Shown: piece after piece, positions 11,597-23,672 of the stretch
How positions within the stretch are numbered: position 1 is the stretch's first letter
Layout of the letters: each line of letters starts with the position of its first letter
From: Gamsiella multidivaricata
Taxonomy: Eukaryota > Mortierellomycota > Mortierellomycetes > Mortierellales > Mortierellaceae
Reading direction: 5' to 3'
Assembly (NCBI RefSeq): GCF_025024155.1
Contig: NW_026251722.1
Location: forward strand, 372,001-436,000
DNA length: 64,000 nt
Notes under the pieces: model-generated
What the model was told of the DNA's origin: nothing
Databases searched by the model: none
Seen by the model: only the letters and a program-made list of their open reading frames with translations
Program-made: the position numbers and the translations under genes

Positions 11597-12767
11597 ATGG
11601 CTCTCAACTCTGCACAGCAGTACTTGGCATCAGTCAATGGCCCTTCTCCTTCTACAGCAACTTCCTTCTCTAGCACGGCCTTCGGGAGAGGTCCGAGTAA
11701 CGGTCGAGGTCAGTTTAGGTGTCTTTACCATTGCATTTGAGGACTCGATGTTGCGCTCTAATACTAACGAACGCTGATATGACTGTATGACTTTAGTCAA
11801 CTTGGACGAGGAAATTAAGCTAACAACGAACAACCGCGAGCGAGCACAGATGGACAACATGGCGGACCTGTATTCTATCATCGTCGTATTAGAGCATTTG
11901 GAAATGGCGTACATTCGAAGTGCCATCACTCACACACAGTATGTCCTGATGAAGCCTTCTCTGCCGCTATTTGCAACAATTGAGAAAAAAAACCTATGCT
12001 TCGTCGTCTATATTATCGACTCAAGGTGTCTCATTGTACAATATCTTTTTTTTTTATAGATACACACCCGAGTGTCGTCAGCTCATTGCGCAATTTAAAA
12101 CGGCCTCTAGCTTGCTGGGCGATGTTGTACCAGATCTGGAAAAGTTTATGAAGGAATACAATTTGGATTGCCCAGCAGCAGCCAAGAGGATCAAGATTGG
12201 CGTGCCAGCGACAGTCGAATTTGGCGATGGTGGTGCATCGAACGAGCCAAGTGGCCATAAGTCTGCCAAATATATTGCTGAAACTGTCCAGGTAAGGCTG
12301 AGACCAAGCATGTCTATATTACATACACTCGATGTATCATTATGTTTGTGCAACATGCCAATCTTCTGGCTTGTCCATTTCCTCTCCTGTTTTTCAATCC
12401 CTCCAGAGCTACATTACGGTCATGGATATGCTGAAGTTAGGAATGGGGGCGGTAGATGAAATTCACCCTCACTTGGCGGACCTTATGCAGAGTCTGAACA
12501 ATGTGCGATCACTACCTGCTGATTTTGAAGGCCGGGCCAAATTGCGCGAATGGTAAGTTTAATTAACTGGTCACTTCGTCTTTATACTTCAGCGATGTTG
12601 TTTTCAGAAAAGTGAATGCTGACCCCTTTGTGATACATCATCATAGGTTGATCAAATTGAATGGTATGAGGGCAAGCGAAGAGCTGGCTGCGGACGAAAA
12701 GAGACAGATGGAGTTCGACCTTGAAAGCAACTATACTGCATTCCGTGGATGGCTTGATAGTCAATAA
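11597..12767 (+). CDS. VPS28: ESCRT-I subunit VPS28
   Basis: VPS28 is part of ESCRT-I, which sorts ubiquitinated membrane proteins into endosomal vesicles; its C-terminal bundle contacts ESCRT-II. Five exons (11597-11708, 11797-11938, 12060-12291, 12407-12552, 12647-12767) give 250 residues, close to the family's usual 220-250. The N-terminal core has MADLYSIIVVLEHLEMAYIR and the QYTPECRQLIAQFKTA segment. The C-terminal four-helix domain starts at YITVMDMLKLGMGAVDEIHP and includes LPADFEGRAKLREWLIKLNG. A 40-residue Ser/Thr-rich leader precedes the core. Intron 1 has a perfect TACTAAC branch point at 11762-11768. AATAAA overlaps the stop codon. It converges with the uS12m gene. Confidence 0.95.
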
Positions 12768-13009
12768 AGAAGGCTGATCCAAGCTGAGTACAATGTAAAT
12801 GCATTTATTGAAAGCACAGCGATTTCTTTGTCTGTTGGTCTCCCTGCCTGGTCCATAAGTCGATCCCAGTGTCGTCCATAATTGGTGTCCTCCTGGCAGT
12901 TGTGTCTCCCGATCCGGTTCTCTGCAAGTACAAAAGATGATTTATCTCGAGCTCCAATCCCATACGCTTGTTCCCTAGACCCCCTCCATTCCTTCTACGT
13001 CCTGCATTC

Positions 13010-13534
13010 TTATTCAGCCTTCTTGGGCTTCTTGGTTCCGTATTTTGACCTTGACGTGCGCCTGCTGGCAACACCCTGCAAATCCATGGCTCCGCGGACC
13101 AAGTGATAACGGACTCCTGGCAGATCGGGAACACGACCGCCACGAACAAGGACAACGGAGTGCTCCTGCAGGTTGTGACCCTCTCCGGGAATATAGGCGT
13201 TGACGACCTTCTCGTTCGAAAGCTTCACACGGGCGACCTTACGGACGGCTGAGTTGGGCTTACGAGGCTTCTGAGTAAAGACACGGACGCAGACACCTTT
13301 CTTCTGAAAACAGGCGTCAAGAGCTGGTGATTTCGATTCCTTCTTGAAAGTCTTGCGGCAGCCACGCATAACCTGATTAAGCGAGGCCATGGAGCGGACC
13401 TGCTGTTGCTGTGGTTGCTGTTGCTGGCGGAACGCTGCTGAGAGGGCGGGAGAGGCGGATTTGAAGACGGTCAAGGGGGTTCTGATGGCGGTTGCTGATG
13501 GCAATGCGGCCACGAGTGAGCGCAGGTTGAACAT
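13010..13534 (-). CDS. MRPS12: Mitochondrial ribosomal protein uS12m
   Basis: This is the mitochondrial small-subunit protein of the decoding centre, equivalent to bacterial RpsL. It is a single exon of 174 residues. I chose the Met at 13534 because it opens a typical import sequence ([20 protein letters not shown], basic and hydroxylated without acids) plus a Gln-rich spacer; an upstream in-frame Met at 13612 would add leader-like residues. The mature part has [11 protein letters not shown], the decoding loop [15 protein letters not shown], and [20 protein letters not shown] with the PDLPGVRYH segment that follows. The basic C-terminal tail is usual. It shares a 219-bp promoter with DPH2, a divergent pair of translation-related genes. 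Confidence 0.95.
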   Translation of the reverse strand: MFNLRSLVAALPSATAIRTPLTVFKSASPALSAAFRQQQQPQQQQVRSMASLNQVMRGCRKTFKKESKSPALDACFQKKGVCVRVFTQKPRKPNSAVRKVARVKLSNEKVVNAYIPGEGHNLQEHSVVLVRGGRVPDLPGVRYHLVRGAMDLQGVASRRTSRSKYGTKKPKKAE

Positions 13535-13753
13535 GGCTGTGCGTATTTGTGTGATATGTGTGTAATAATGGAGGTAAATACGCGAGAGTGAGGAGGGGAT
13601 TGGGAGGAGCAACCAGGACTATGGTGAAGGTGGAGTGCTCGTCTGGCATTTGTTTTCGTTCCTGAGATCCGGGTGTGGCTTGTTGAAAGAGACTGCTTGC
13701 CTTCAGTAAAGAGGCAAAAAGCAACTACCTTTCTTCGCAAACACCACCGAAAA
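13535..13753. promoter_or_regulatory. Shared promoter of uS12m and DPH2
   Basis: The two starts diverge across 219 bp. No TATA box is obvious. Both products serve translation, so co-regulation is possible but not shown by any motif I can see. Confidence 0.6.
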
Positions 13754-16052
13754 ATGTCCAGCTCACTCTCAGGACCCTCCAATTTTGCCGACGATGGCTC
13801 AGCAGTGATTTCCCGCCAGGTTGAGGTCCACCACAGTCGACTTGCCTCGGAGCCTCAGAACAAGATCAAGGCGTGTTCCGACATTTATGAGATTGACCGC
13901 ACAGTCGCTGTTATCAAGGAGCGGGGCTACAAGAGAGTGAGTTAGGTTCAGGACCAGAGCCATCCAGACATTGGCATTTCTGCGCATGTAATAAGTAGCT
14001 ATGGGAAATTATGAAGCGCTTACATGGATTGCGTTATCATGGCATAGATCGCGCTGCAGTTCCCTGACGAACTCTTGCCGGACTCTGGACTTGTAGCACA
14101 GTTGATCCGGGAGCACACAGGAAGCGGCGTCTACATTCTCGCGGATACCTCGTATGGAAGGTGAGACAGCATTTCGTCCGCAATTGGTCAATCTCGTTAC
14201 GAAGCAGGACAGTGTGTTAACGCCGGAACGAATTTCGTATGGCACGTCTTATAGCTGCTGTGTGGACGAAGTAGCAGCGCAGCACATTGCTGCAGATGCC
14301 ATTATTCACTATGGCCGATCATGTCAAAGTCCGTAAGTCGCTCTTTCACGCGCATTTGGTAGCAGAGGAGTCCAATGCTCGACTATCTTGTCTTATGCGC
14401 CTTTCATTCATTCCGTCGATCTTGTAGAACGTCTCGCCTGCCGGTTATCTATGTTTTTGGAAAGCAACCTGTTGATGTTCAGCACTGCGCATCAGTATTG
14501 GATGGATTCTTTGCAGAGAACAAGTCCCGCAAGATTGTATTGATGTACGATGTGATCTATGCCCACTGCATTGGTAAGGAGCGTTGCGGTTTTTATGGTC
14601 TGACCAATATATTTGTGGTGTTTTAAGGTATCATACTGATGTTCTATGAAATGAATTGCTTTTGCGCAATAGATCAACTTATGGGAATACTGGAAACTGA
14701 ATTGAAGTACACCAACATTGTCAAATCAAGAGTGGAAACAGAGTCGAATCTCGGATATGTGTTGTCAAACCCAGACTCAGCCCAGGCCTCTGCCAGCAAA
14801 TGTGACCAACTATCCTCATGTTGTCAAAGCGGAGAAAATAATGCAGCATCTGCATGCTCCAACTCTTCGGGATGCCAAACTGCGATATCCACTATGATGA
14901 CTCATCGGCAGCAGCAGCCAGCGACGAATAACGCCGATGAGGGTGATCATGCCGCCGAGAGTAATATCAGCAAGCGGAGGAAGTTTGGAAGGACATACGA
15001 CCTGCCGAAGGGCGATAACATCGAGGACTACACCCTGTTCTATGTCGGAGACGAGAGCACGACACTATCCAACATCATGATGACCCACAGCAAATGCGAT
15101 GTCTACTCCTACAGCCCAGAGAAGAGGGAAGGGCGGTTAGAGTCTGCGCAGGTCAACAGGGCACTTATGCGTCGGTATTTTTTGGTCCAGAAAGCCAAGG
15201 ATGCGGACGTAATTGGAATCGCAGTTGGAACATTAGGAGTCGGTAATGGCTCTGGACTTTTACAACGCTATGCAACTGTCCGGATCGGAAAGGGTTGTAT
15301 TGGGCTGCTGACACGTCCCATACTCTTATTGATAATCTTGCACTCCGATAGCCTCGTACATGACCATGATCCAGCATCTGAAGGCACTGATTGAATCTAA
15401 GGGCAAGAAGGCGTACACATTTGTGATGGGCAAGTTAAACGTGGCCAAGATGGCGAACTTCATGGAAATCGATTGCTTTGTCTATGTGGCCTGCCCCGAG
15501 AACAGTTTGATCGATAGCAAAGAGTTTTATCGTCCCATCGTCACGCCTTACGAGCTCGAGATCGCTCTCAGCAAGTCCAGAGAATGGACAGGAGAATATG
15601 TCACGGATTTCCAGCAACTGCTTCCTGAGGACGACAAGATTGGTGTGGATAAGGTCAAGATTTCGCAGGCACAACTGGATGCAGCTTCAGACCGAGAGGA
15701 TGAAAGAGAGAGCTCGGACCAGGATAGTGATGAGGATGAGGCACCGCACTTTTCGTTAGTGACAGGGCAGTACAAGCAGAACAAGAAGTATACTACCAAT
15801 AAGAAGGATTCTAAGGAGTTGTCGGCACTAGTCGAAGGAACGAAGGATCTGACGGTGCGGGATAAGAACACGAGTGTAGCGACATTGATGTCGAGCGCTG
15901 CAGGTGAATACTTGCAGTCGAGGCAGTTTAGGGGCCTTGAGGTCCAGCTGGGAGAGACGCCTGTGGAGCTCGCGACGGAGGGGCGCGCTGGTATTGCGAG
16001 GGGCTATAATTCTGAAAACGGATACAATAGCCGTGAGAAGGAAAAATATTAG
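13754..16052 (+). CDS. DPH2: Diphthamide biosynthesis protein 2 (DPH2)
   Basis: DPH2 partners DPH1 in the radical-SAM enzyme that transfers a 3-amino-3-carboxypropyl group to the target His of elongation factor 2, the first step of diphthamide synthesis. Six exons (13754-13936, 14048-14160, 14255-14332, 14428-14573, 14673-15242, 15352-16052) give 596 residues. Motifs in order are [26 protein letters not shown] (Cys100 and Cys101, cluster region), [42 protein letters not shown] and [19 protein letters not shown], then [16 protein letters not shown]. The third domain ends in an acidic Ser-rich tail. A non-conserved insertion with five Cys (217-241) precedes the [12 protein letters not shown] segment. 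All intron phases agree. The length exceeds the usual 490-550 because of the insertion and tail. Confidence 0.94.
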
Positions 16053-17552
16053 AGCTATGCTGTATTTGTAAAGTAGAGAACCACTTTAATAATCCGTTCA
16101 CGTGTGAAAGCACAAAGAGGCTATCGCCGATCGTTGCAGCATTTCACAGGCAGCACCGACAATCTTTTTCTCTTGGGAATTACGGGACTTGATGAGCATG
16201 AAGATTGATTGCGATAGTGGAAATCGTGAATGATAGCGATAAGCGATCGCTTGCTATTTCTTCGCATCGTCTCTGGGAAGGGCGAGGTGCGGAGTACGGT
16301 CAAATGTAGGAGAACAGGGGATGCGCATAAAGAGATCGGTGGTACTTGTCGTGTCTAATGACGAACCGAGGTCTCAAGGAAGGAGCCAGAGATAACGGCG
16401 ACCGTATCTTTAAGGAGACCTGCATCTGTGGGTCGCGTGTTCGTTTCTAAAGTGGGCTCGGGAAGTGCTCTTCAATTTTTTATTTATTCCCTCCCTAGGA
16501 AACATGCAACGCGCCTTATTTTTTTTTGAATTACCTATCTTTTTTGATCCCTCTAGACTTTCTGGGCCTAGTAAACTATGCTCCCTCCTCCTTTGTAACA
16601 ACAATGTACAATGGTGCATCCTATTACTCCCGTCATGGCCGTAGTCGTGAACAGCTTTGAAGTTGATTTGGGTGATGGTCAAGAGCTTCTTTGTCATGAG
16701 TATTGACACGCATTGTTCAGTTGTGAACATGACGAACGTGCGCTGCCAAGAAGACAAAGGGGGTTGCGCATTATCGTTTGGACTCAGTTCGGACAAGGGG
16801 GGAGGCAGCTGTAATAGTACGTTTGTTTATCATTCATCGACTTGAAAACCGTCTGAGCACGATAACGATCGACTCACTGTAAAAGATGAGCAGTTCCTTG
16901 GTTTATTCTTCTCTCGTTAGGATGGTCCAAGCGAGGAAGACACCAACTAAGTTTATGAAAAAATCAGGCTCCCAGAACGCTGAGCCTCAAGTAGTGATCG
17001 TGGGATCCCTGCCGAAGGACTTCCTCAGTCACCAATGGGTTCAATTTGAGCGATTTACTTTGTACATCGAGAAGTAGGGTACGCGGCAAAGCTTACGAGG
17101 TAATGGCGCTAATTCTGCCCGTACTTGCAGTTGACCATCCGAGATAACAAAAGTGAAATATATCTTTGCCCCCAATGGGCCATAGTCCTGCCCCCTAGTT
17201 TCTGCCTATCGATAGTAATGTCGTAAATGTTGTAGATGTATGTACCATGCCTCAGCTACAAGACGTATTTTATCCTGCTGAGACTTTTTTTCCCGATGTA
17301 TTCTGCTCGTTGTCCATCCAAGCGGACAAATTTCGCGCAGGAAAGAGAAGGGGAGAGGACGCAGATAGTCCGATGGGATACAGATAAAGCGACCGATTGG
17401 ACGTGCAGAATGCAGATTAGATAGGATGGAATTCTTTTAAAGGGAAGCGGAGGCGGTGGGTTGTGGTTCCTTTCTACTTTTCTACGCTCTACTCTCCACT
17501 CCTACTTCTACTCGCGCTTCTACTCCAACCCCTCACGCTACTTTCTACACTA
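16053..17552. other. Intergenic, no gene recognised
   Basis: Frames of 60-130 codons occur on both strands but none shows family motifs or supporting splice sites. A 63-codon frame at 16886-17077 (+) is the most protein-like, being basic and Val/Ser rich, but I cannot support it. The right end becomes pyrimidine-rich near the next gene. Confidence 0.45.
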
Positions 17553-17650
17553 CTCTGTCTACACTACTCTGTCTACACTACTCTGTCTACACTACTCTGT
17601 CTACACTACTCTGTCTACACTACTCTGTCTACACTACTCTGTCTACACTA
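17553..17650 (+). repeat. 14-bp tandem repeat, seven copies
   Basis: The unit CTCTGTCTACACTA repeats seven times with exact 14-bp spacing, ending 257 bases before the ATG of the next gene. Because 14 is not a multiple of 3 and the unit has no stop in this strand, all three frames stay open through it. It sits in the promoter or 5' leader. Confidence 0.95.
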
Positions 17651-17907
17651 CTCCCATTATACTCTACCCTTCTCGACCATCACACTTTCTCTGCTTGCAG
17701 CTGACTGTTTGCTAGCCATTACATTCGCGTCGTTCCTCGCTTTGCTCAACGTTCACTTGGCTTCTTCCTTTTACATCCTTGCAAAGGCAATCCACATCCC
17801 CTACTTGTGCTCTCTCCTCTTCACAATTGACAATTGACAGCCCTGGGCCCTGAACACACCCACATATCCAGCCTCTTATTTCCACAATCCTTCGACACCC
17901 CCCAACA

Positions 17908-20038
17908 ATGCTCCATTCGCCGATTACGACAAGTAGCCCGTTGCTCCCTTTGATAGGTAAAGACAGTTATGATAGAAGCCTTCAACTTTCAATCCATTTC
18001 TAGCGGCCGATGTTTTATGCATTCTCTGCCCCGTTCACTTTTTACAGCGAATATGGGTCCCGTAATGGATGTGCAATCAAAATCCCACTCATCTACACAT
18101 ACGCAATACATGAACTCGCACTGTAGGCATGCATCGTATGCCATCATCTATCGCTATCGAGCGATGGATTTATTTTTTTATTTTTTATTGCGCTCTTTAC
18201 CGTTCCCTATCTTCTCAATCATATGTAAAAAGAGCTCCCGTCACTCAGGGACTTGAACTAAACTAGGATTTTCAACTTGAACACATGTCTACGCGCCTTA
18301 TTCTTATACATATACGTCTTAAACATCCCTTCCATAGTACCATGCAGCACTGTAGTATAAAAAAAGAGGTGTTCTTCACTTTCCTTCCGAGGCAAGTGGG
18401 CATTGCGCGTGCAAATGTTGAAAAAAAAAAATTGGGCAACAGCTCATTTGTAAACATACAAATACATAGTGCATAACATGTGGAATATGGTCTTTGACGA
18501 AAAGTTTTATTCCTTGGAATCACCATGGGTTACATTGTTCAAGACTGCAGAACGCAAACAGCGCTCGATCTAAAAGTGCCATTGTTCTAATGTATGCGAT
18601 ACTTGCCTCTCTGCCCTCCTCTCCTTGGTCATGCGCTATCTATCGATTCACCCCCCCTCCCCCCCCCCCGCTTGCTTGGTCGCCCATTATCCCTACATCT
18701 TCGTGGATACCTCTGTTATAGGATGCAAATACCCTGCTGCGACGTACTCGGCAAAGCCCACATCATGTATCCTATCTAATTCGGGCACAAAGCAGGGCTC
18801 AAGTCAATCCACGTCTGCTGCCATCAACATTCCATCTCCACCATTATCACCCAACCTGAACTATGGTGGAGATGACGATGTGGACGATGACCTCGGATCA
18901 TACGAGCAAAGAGATGATCGTGCCAGCAATATCTTTTCTTCTCGATACCACCACTACAACGTCGAGACAGATCTTTCAAGCCAAGATCAACTTCAGCACC
19001 AACAAGACAAACGATCGATCTTCTGTCGCTCGTCCTCTGCACCAGACCTGATGTTGCCGCTACGAAAACAATCCTCGGGCGGTACTCCTGCCGCTGTGGG
19101 GTTTACATTCTCAAGTAACCTCTCGGTGAATCAGCCCAAGGAAGAGCGTGAGAGCTATGTATGCTTATTGAACAAGATGGAGCAAGACTACTGGAGGAGC
19201 GTGTCTACAATTCGATCGACGTACTTTTTTGACGGCATCGGACGTGGTGGTGGATTCCTTGCTGTAAGTCGCATTGAGAGTGAGAGAAAAAAAAATACAC
19301 TGGCAATGCAAATGATGTACTTGCTGCTAATCGACGTGCGCTTGTCCTTTCTGGTGGGAATATAACAATGTAGATTCCGCATCTTGCGTCGCATGGCAAT
19401 GCCAAGACCAATGCTATCTGTCGCCTTCTTGAGGCTTGGTTGACCAAGAAACTGGTCGAGCCCACGATCTCGGATTCTATCCCGGTCCTCGAGGACAATA
19501 TCCAGAGTTCAGTCCAGTCGATTGAGCACCACTTGAGAGCGGATCCCAAGGTTTGGGTGGGTATCTCTCAAGCGTTTATCCATATCCGATGTGGACACGT
19601 CTTCATGCTTGATGCCTGCTGTGATGATGAGACGATCGTGCACCTCGGTGCGGCCGAATTTTATCAGGATGTACGTGCCCGTTTTAATAGAGTCTTCTGT
19701 ATTTTTAAACAGACTTTGCAGCACGCAGATCGTTAATGTGTTCAACCCTTACATTATTCACATAGTATCCGCTATTTGTGGATGTAGAGATCAAGATGCA
19801 GGAAGATCCCGCTCAGCAGCCAAGGAGACATCCGGCCGAGGTGTTGATTGCGTTCCAGAACGTCGTCAACCGCGACAAGGGACCTGGTGCGGAGCGACCA
19901 TATGTGCATCGGATGCATGTCTCGGAAATATCGGCGCTGACCATCGGTGCTGGCACTGGTGCTGTGTTGAAAGATTGCACGAGCTCAACGCACCGCCAGT
20001 CTCTGGAGGGAGGCAATCGGCTCAGTCATTTTGCCTAG
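17908..20038 (+). CDS. Uncharacterised four-exon protein, 386 aa
   Basis: Exons 17908-17956, 18722-19263, 19374-19670 and 19766-20038 join in frame to 386 residues. The first exon codes 16 residues and is followed by a 765-bp intron containing a C-rich tract. Residues 17-150 are low-complexity (Ser, Asp and Gln rich, probably disordered). From about 140 a more ordered part begins: SYVCLLNKMEQDYWRSVSTI, then LTKKLVEPTISDSIPVLEDN, FIHIRCGHVFMLDACCDDET and YPLFVDVEIKMQEDP. The last exon has HPAEVLIAFQNVV and ends in a Thr/Ser tail. There is no signal peptide or membrane helix. The mix of acidic and hydrophobic segments suggests a soluble globular domain of about 240 residues. I do not recognise the family. 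The gene structure is well supported by phase agreement. Confidence 0.72.
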
Positions 20039-20342
20039 GAGCCCAATTGTTGTACATACAAGCAAAGTATTAAAGTATCAAAGTATTATATATCGAGTAA
20101 TAAAGACAAAGAGTGTTTCGTGTACCACGGATATGCTACATCCGCTGCCATGTCGGTCTCCCAATTGAGTTTATCTGAGCTGCGGGCAGTGGAGGGAATG
20201 GAGGGAATGGAGAATGCAAAGCTGCGGGGACTGCTTTTACGTGGCCTTTATCTTTTTTAAAAAGATTCGCCAGTTGCACACTTCCATGACATCCATTCTC
20301 ACCATCGCCCCTGCACTCCTTCGCAAAAACACCTCTCTTAGA

Positions 20343-23193
20343 ATGACAATCTCCGCGAAGACCTTCATATCGAGCCTACCTAAAGACATCTCCCTCGACG
20401 ATGACATTCAAGAATATCTCTCCTCCGTCATCGACGGACAGTCCTTTGCATCGATCACGGCTCTAAGGGAAGAAACCGAGCACTTCCTGGTCGACGCCGG
20501 CCTCGAGGATCCTGCCGCACTCGACTCCTTCTATACCTCATTGCAGCATCAGCCCACATCCGACAGCAACAGCACAACAAGCACAGCATCGCCATCAAAC
20601 AACAATCTCGTCAAGGTCGATGCTGCCCTTGGAAACCTCTCTGTCGTGGATCAGGGACAAAACCAGGAGAGTGGTAACGAATCCAGTGGATCGAACGACA
20701 AACAACAGCAGTCTGGGACATCAACTGCCTCAAAGAAGCCCTTCAAGTCAAAACCTATCAAGATGTCTAAGGCCGCCAAAAAATTGGCCGCAAAGTCTTC
20801 CACTTCATCCTCACCAGCGCCATCAGAACCCCTCGGAACTGAACGAGACGCTTCACCTGGCATCGGCAAGGATGCCTTTGTGGGCGAAGGCGCAGTTGTG
20901 GAGGCGTATTCGCAGCAGTCGCGATTCCACGAGGAAACCATCGAAACACTTTCCAAGGAGGTTGATCTGAAGCAGGTCAACATCAACATTGGCGACCGAC
21001 CCTTGCTCAAGGACGCTCGGCTCTGGTTCAAATCCGGCACAATGTACGGACTCATCGGACGCAACGGAACAGGCAAATCGACCCTACTCAAGGCGATCGG
21101 ATATGGACAATTGATCGGTTTCCCGTTGAATCTCAGGACACTCTATATTGAGCAATTGCCTTCGGAAACACCTGAGAGCCAGACTGTGGTCGAGACTGTA
21201 CTCAAGGCGGACACAGAACGAACACTGCTTCTTGCAGAATCCAACTTGCTTCAGCAGGCGATCAACAAGTACCCGAAGCAGCTAGTCAAGAGCATAAAGA
21301 AGCTGGACTGGGAGCGCACGAAGGTCAAGCTGGCTGCTCAACAAAAGCTCGCGATCCGCAGGAGTGGCAAGCGTGGTGCTGATGCCCGTGAAGAGCTGCT
21401 TGTTGTCGAGGCGGAGGAAAAGGCGGCACAGGAGGCCTTTGAAGCGGTGCCGATTGAGGGTGTAGAACCATCGCTCGAGATTTTAAATCAAGCGCACGAG
21501 ATGCAGGAGGAAGTCTACAATAAGTTGCAGCAGATCGAGGCCCATTCAGCCGAGGCCAGGGCGCGGGAGTTGCTGCAGGGTCTCGGATTTTCGGCCGCAA
21601 ACCAGGATCTGCCGATCAAGCAGTTCTCGGGAGGATGGAAGATGAGGATCGCTCTTGCGCAGGCCTTGTTCTTGAAGCCGGACTTACTCTTGCTGGACGA
21701 GCCGACCAAGTAAGGATTTTTTTTCTTTATATATTTTTATTGCTGTTTCATTGCTGGCGCGCCGTTCGCTGACATGCTTCTACCCTTTTTTATTCATTCA
21801 CAACTAGCCATTTGGACTTGCCAGCTATCATCTGGCTCCAGAACTATCTCCTCGAGAACCTGAACGAGGATCAGACGATTGTGGTCGTCTCTCATGACCG
21901 CTCCTTTTTGAATGCAGTATCGCAGGAGATTATTCGCCTTCGTGATCACAAACTGGACTACTTCCCAGGCAACTACGATGAATACGAGATGAAGATTGAA
22001 GACAAGTCCAAGATGAAGGACAGAATCATTGCAGCTTTGGAGAAGAAGAGAAAGCACGCACAGGAGACCATCAACAAGCAGCGCGCCATCATGCACAAGA
22101 CTGGAGATGAGAAACGCGGAGCTGTCATTGCCTCTCGTCAAAAGGTACGTCTGTGGTTCATTACTATGTGATTGTTCTGAGGATGACATTATCCATATCT
22201 TTCTCAAAAAACTAATACCCTTTCCCTTGTTTTCCTTCGTAGAAACTCGAGAGATTAGCAGGACACAATAAGACTGAAAGTGGACATCGTTTCAAGCAGT
22301 CTTACTACGCAGGCTATCACTTGGCAATGGGTATCGCAATCGAAAAAGAGGTTCCTGAACCGCCTGTGACAATACCTCTACCGATACCCAAGGAGCTGCG
22401 AGGCAACCCGACGACTTTACTTTCTCTTAACAATGTGACGTTCTCCTATCCCGGCGCTCCTGCCCGCAAGGCGGGCCCCGTGATCCAGAACGTCAGCCTC
22501 TCGCTTCACCATTCATCAAGGATTGCACTTCTCGGACCTAATGGATGCGGTAAATCCACAATCATGTCGTTGCTCGCTGGCGATGCAACTCCGACATCAG
22601 GAACTGTGGAACGGTTCTCGTCTCTGGTCAAGGTCGGCTACTTTTCACAGCACAATGTGGATAAACTGGACGGGTATGCGACAAAGTCGGCGATGCAGTA
22701 TCTGATGGACACGTTCCCGGAAGAGTACAAGACACAGCCGATGGCGCGCAAGTACCTGGGATCGTTTGGGATTGCAGGTCAATCTGCAGTGCTACCGATG
22801 TCGACGTTGTCTGGTGGTCAGAAGGCGCGCGTGGCACTGTCGATCTGTGTCCATGGAGGTCCCCAGGTGCTTTTACTGGACGAGATCACGAATCATTTGG
22901 ACATGGCGACGATCCAGGGGCTGATTGTGGCCCTAAAGGAGTTTTCGGGTGCGGTGGTACTGGTTTCTCACGACGCGTACTTTGTTAAGGCAGTATGCGA
23001 GGATGACAAGGACGATGAGTTGGCGGAGGAGGAAGACGAGGACGTGCTGAAGGCGCAAGAGGAGGAAGGGGTTGTGTACCGGGTGAAGGGCGGGAAGCTG
23101 ATCCGACTGGAGGGCGGTGTCGATCAGTATATGAAGACTGTGGTTGCTGAGAACAAGAAGGGCATGCGCGGAGGTGCTGGTCGCCCCATCTAG
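20343..23193 (+). CDS. ABC-F family ATPase (GCN20/ABCF3- or Arb1-like)
   Basis: ABC-F proteins are soluble twin-ATPases acting on ribosomes or, as GCN20, on the Gcn2 stress kinase. Exons 20343-21709, 21808-22144 and 22243-23193 give 884 residues. The Ser/Thr-rich N-terminus (1-190) is extended. ABC1 has Walker A GRNGTGKS (239-246), a long helical insert, signature FSGGWKMR (428) and Walker B DEPTNHLD (452-459), whose Asn codon is split by intron 1. ABC2 has GPNGCGKS (666), LSGGQKAR (757) and DEITNHLD (781-788), with Ile in place of the usual Pro but Glu782 kept. No membrane segments are present. I took the Met at 20343 for its better context (A at -3); a Met at 20286 would add 19 residues. 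The subfamily is uncertain, as the length exceeds GCN20 (752). Confidence 0.9.
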
Positions 23194-23235
23194 ACCTATT
23201 TCTTTGCCACTTGTATTTTTACTCTCTTTGCCACC

Positions 23236-23241
23236 AATAAA
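23236..23241 (+). terminator. Poly(A) signal of the ABC-F gene
   Basis: AATAAA lies 43 bases after the ABC-F stop codon. Confidence 0.55.
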
Positions 23242-23427
23242 GTTGTTGACCAATCAAAAAGACTGGCGATGTGCTTCGCCCAAGTGTGAAAAGTAGGGAT
23301 GACCCCTGGGCTACTTTCACTGGTCCTGTGTCAGTTTCATCAGGAATGGGTTTCTACAGTTCCAATCACGGATGAGAACAAATAGCTGTTGCGATACGAG
23401 GATGAAAAAAGTTCCTTTCTGGCCCAA

Positions 23428-23433
<6 letters not shown>

Positions 23434-23464
<31 letters not shown>
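23434..23464. repeat. (GA)n microsatellite
   Basis: Uninterrupted alternating A and G over 31 bases, in non-coding DNA. Confidence 0.95.
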
Positions 23465-23466
<2 letters not shown>

Positions 23467-23672
23467 CTTTGGTCTACGGGTCAGCAACAGTCGCTTCCTG
23501 CTGTTGCAGTTGATGTTTGGTATTTGCTGTCGGGTAACAAAATCTAGGCTAGCAGGACCTCGGTTTAATGCATGGCCGATGACTTCCATGTGGTGCGTGT
23601 GTGTATGGTACTCTCATTCTGGCTTGCCCTGTTCTTTGTTATATAAATTGGAGGAGCATGTTGCTTGATAGT

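Noticed and set aside
17456..17837. Three overlapping frames of 82-124 codons in different registers
   Set aside because: All are open only because the 14-bp repeat has no stop codon in any frame. The peptides are repetitive and unlike any protein.
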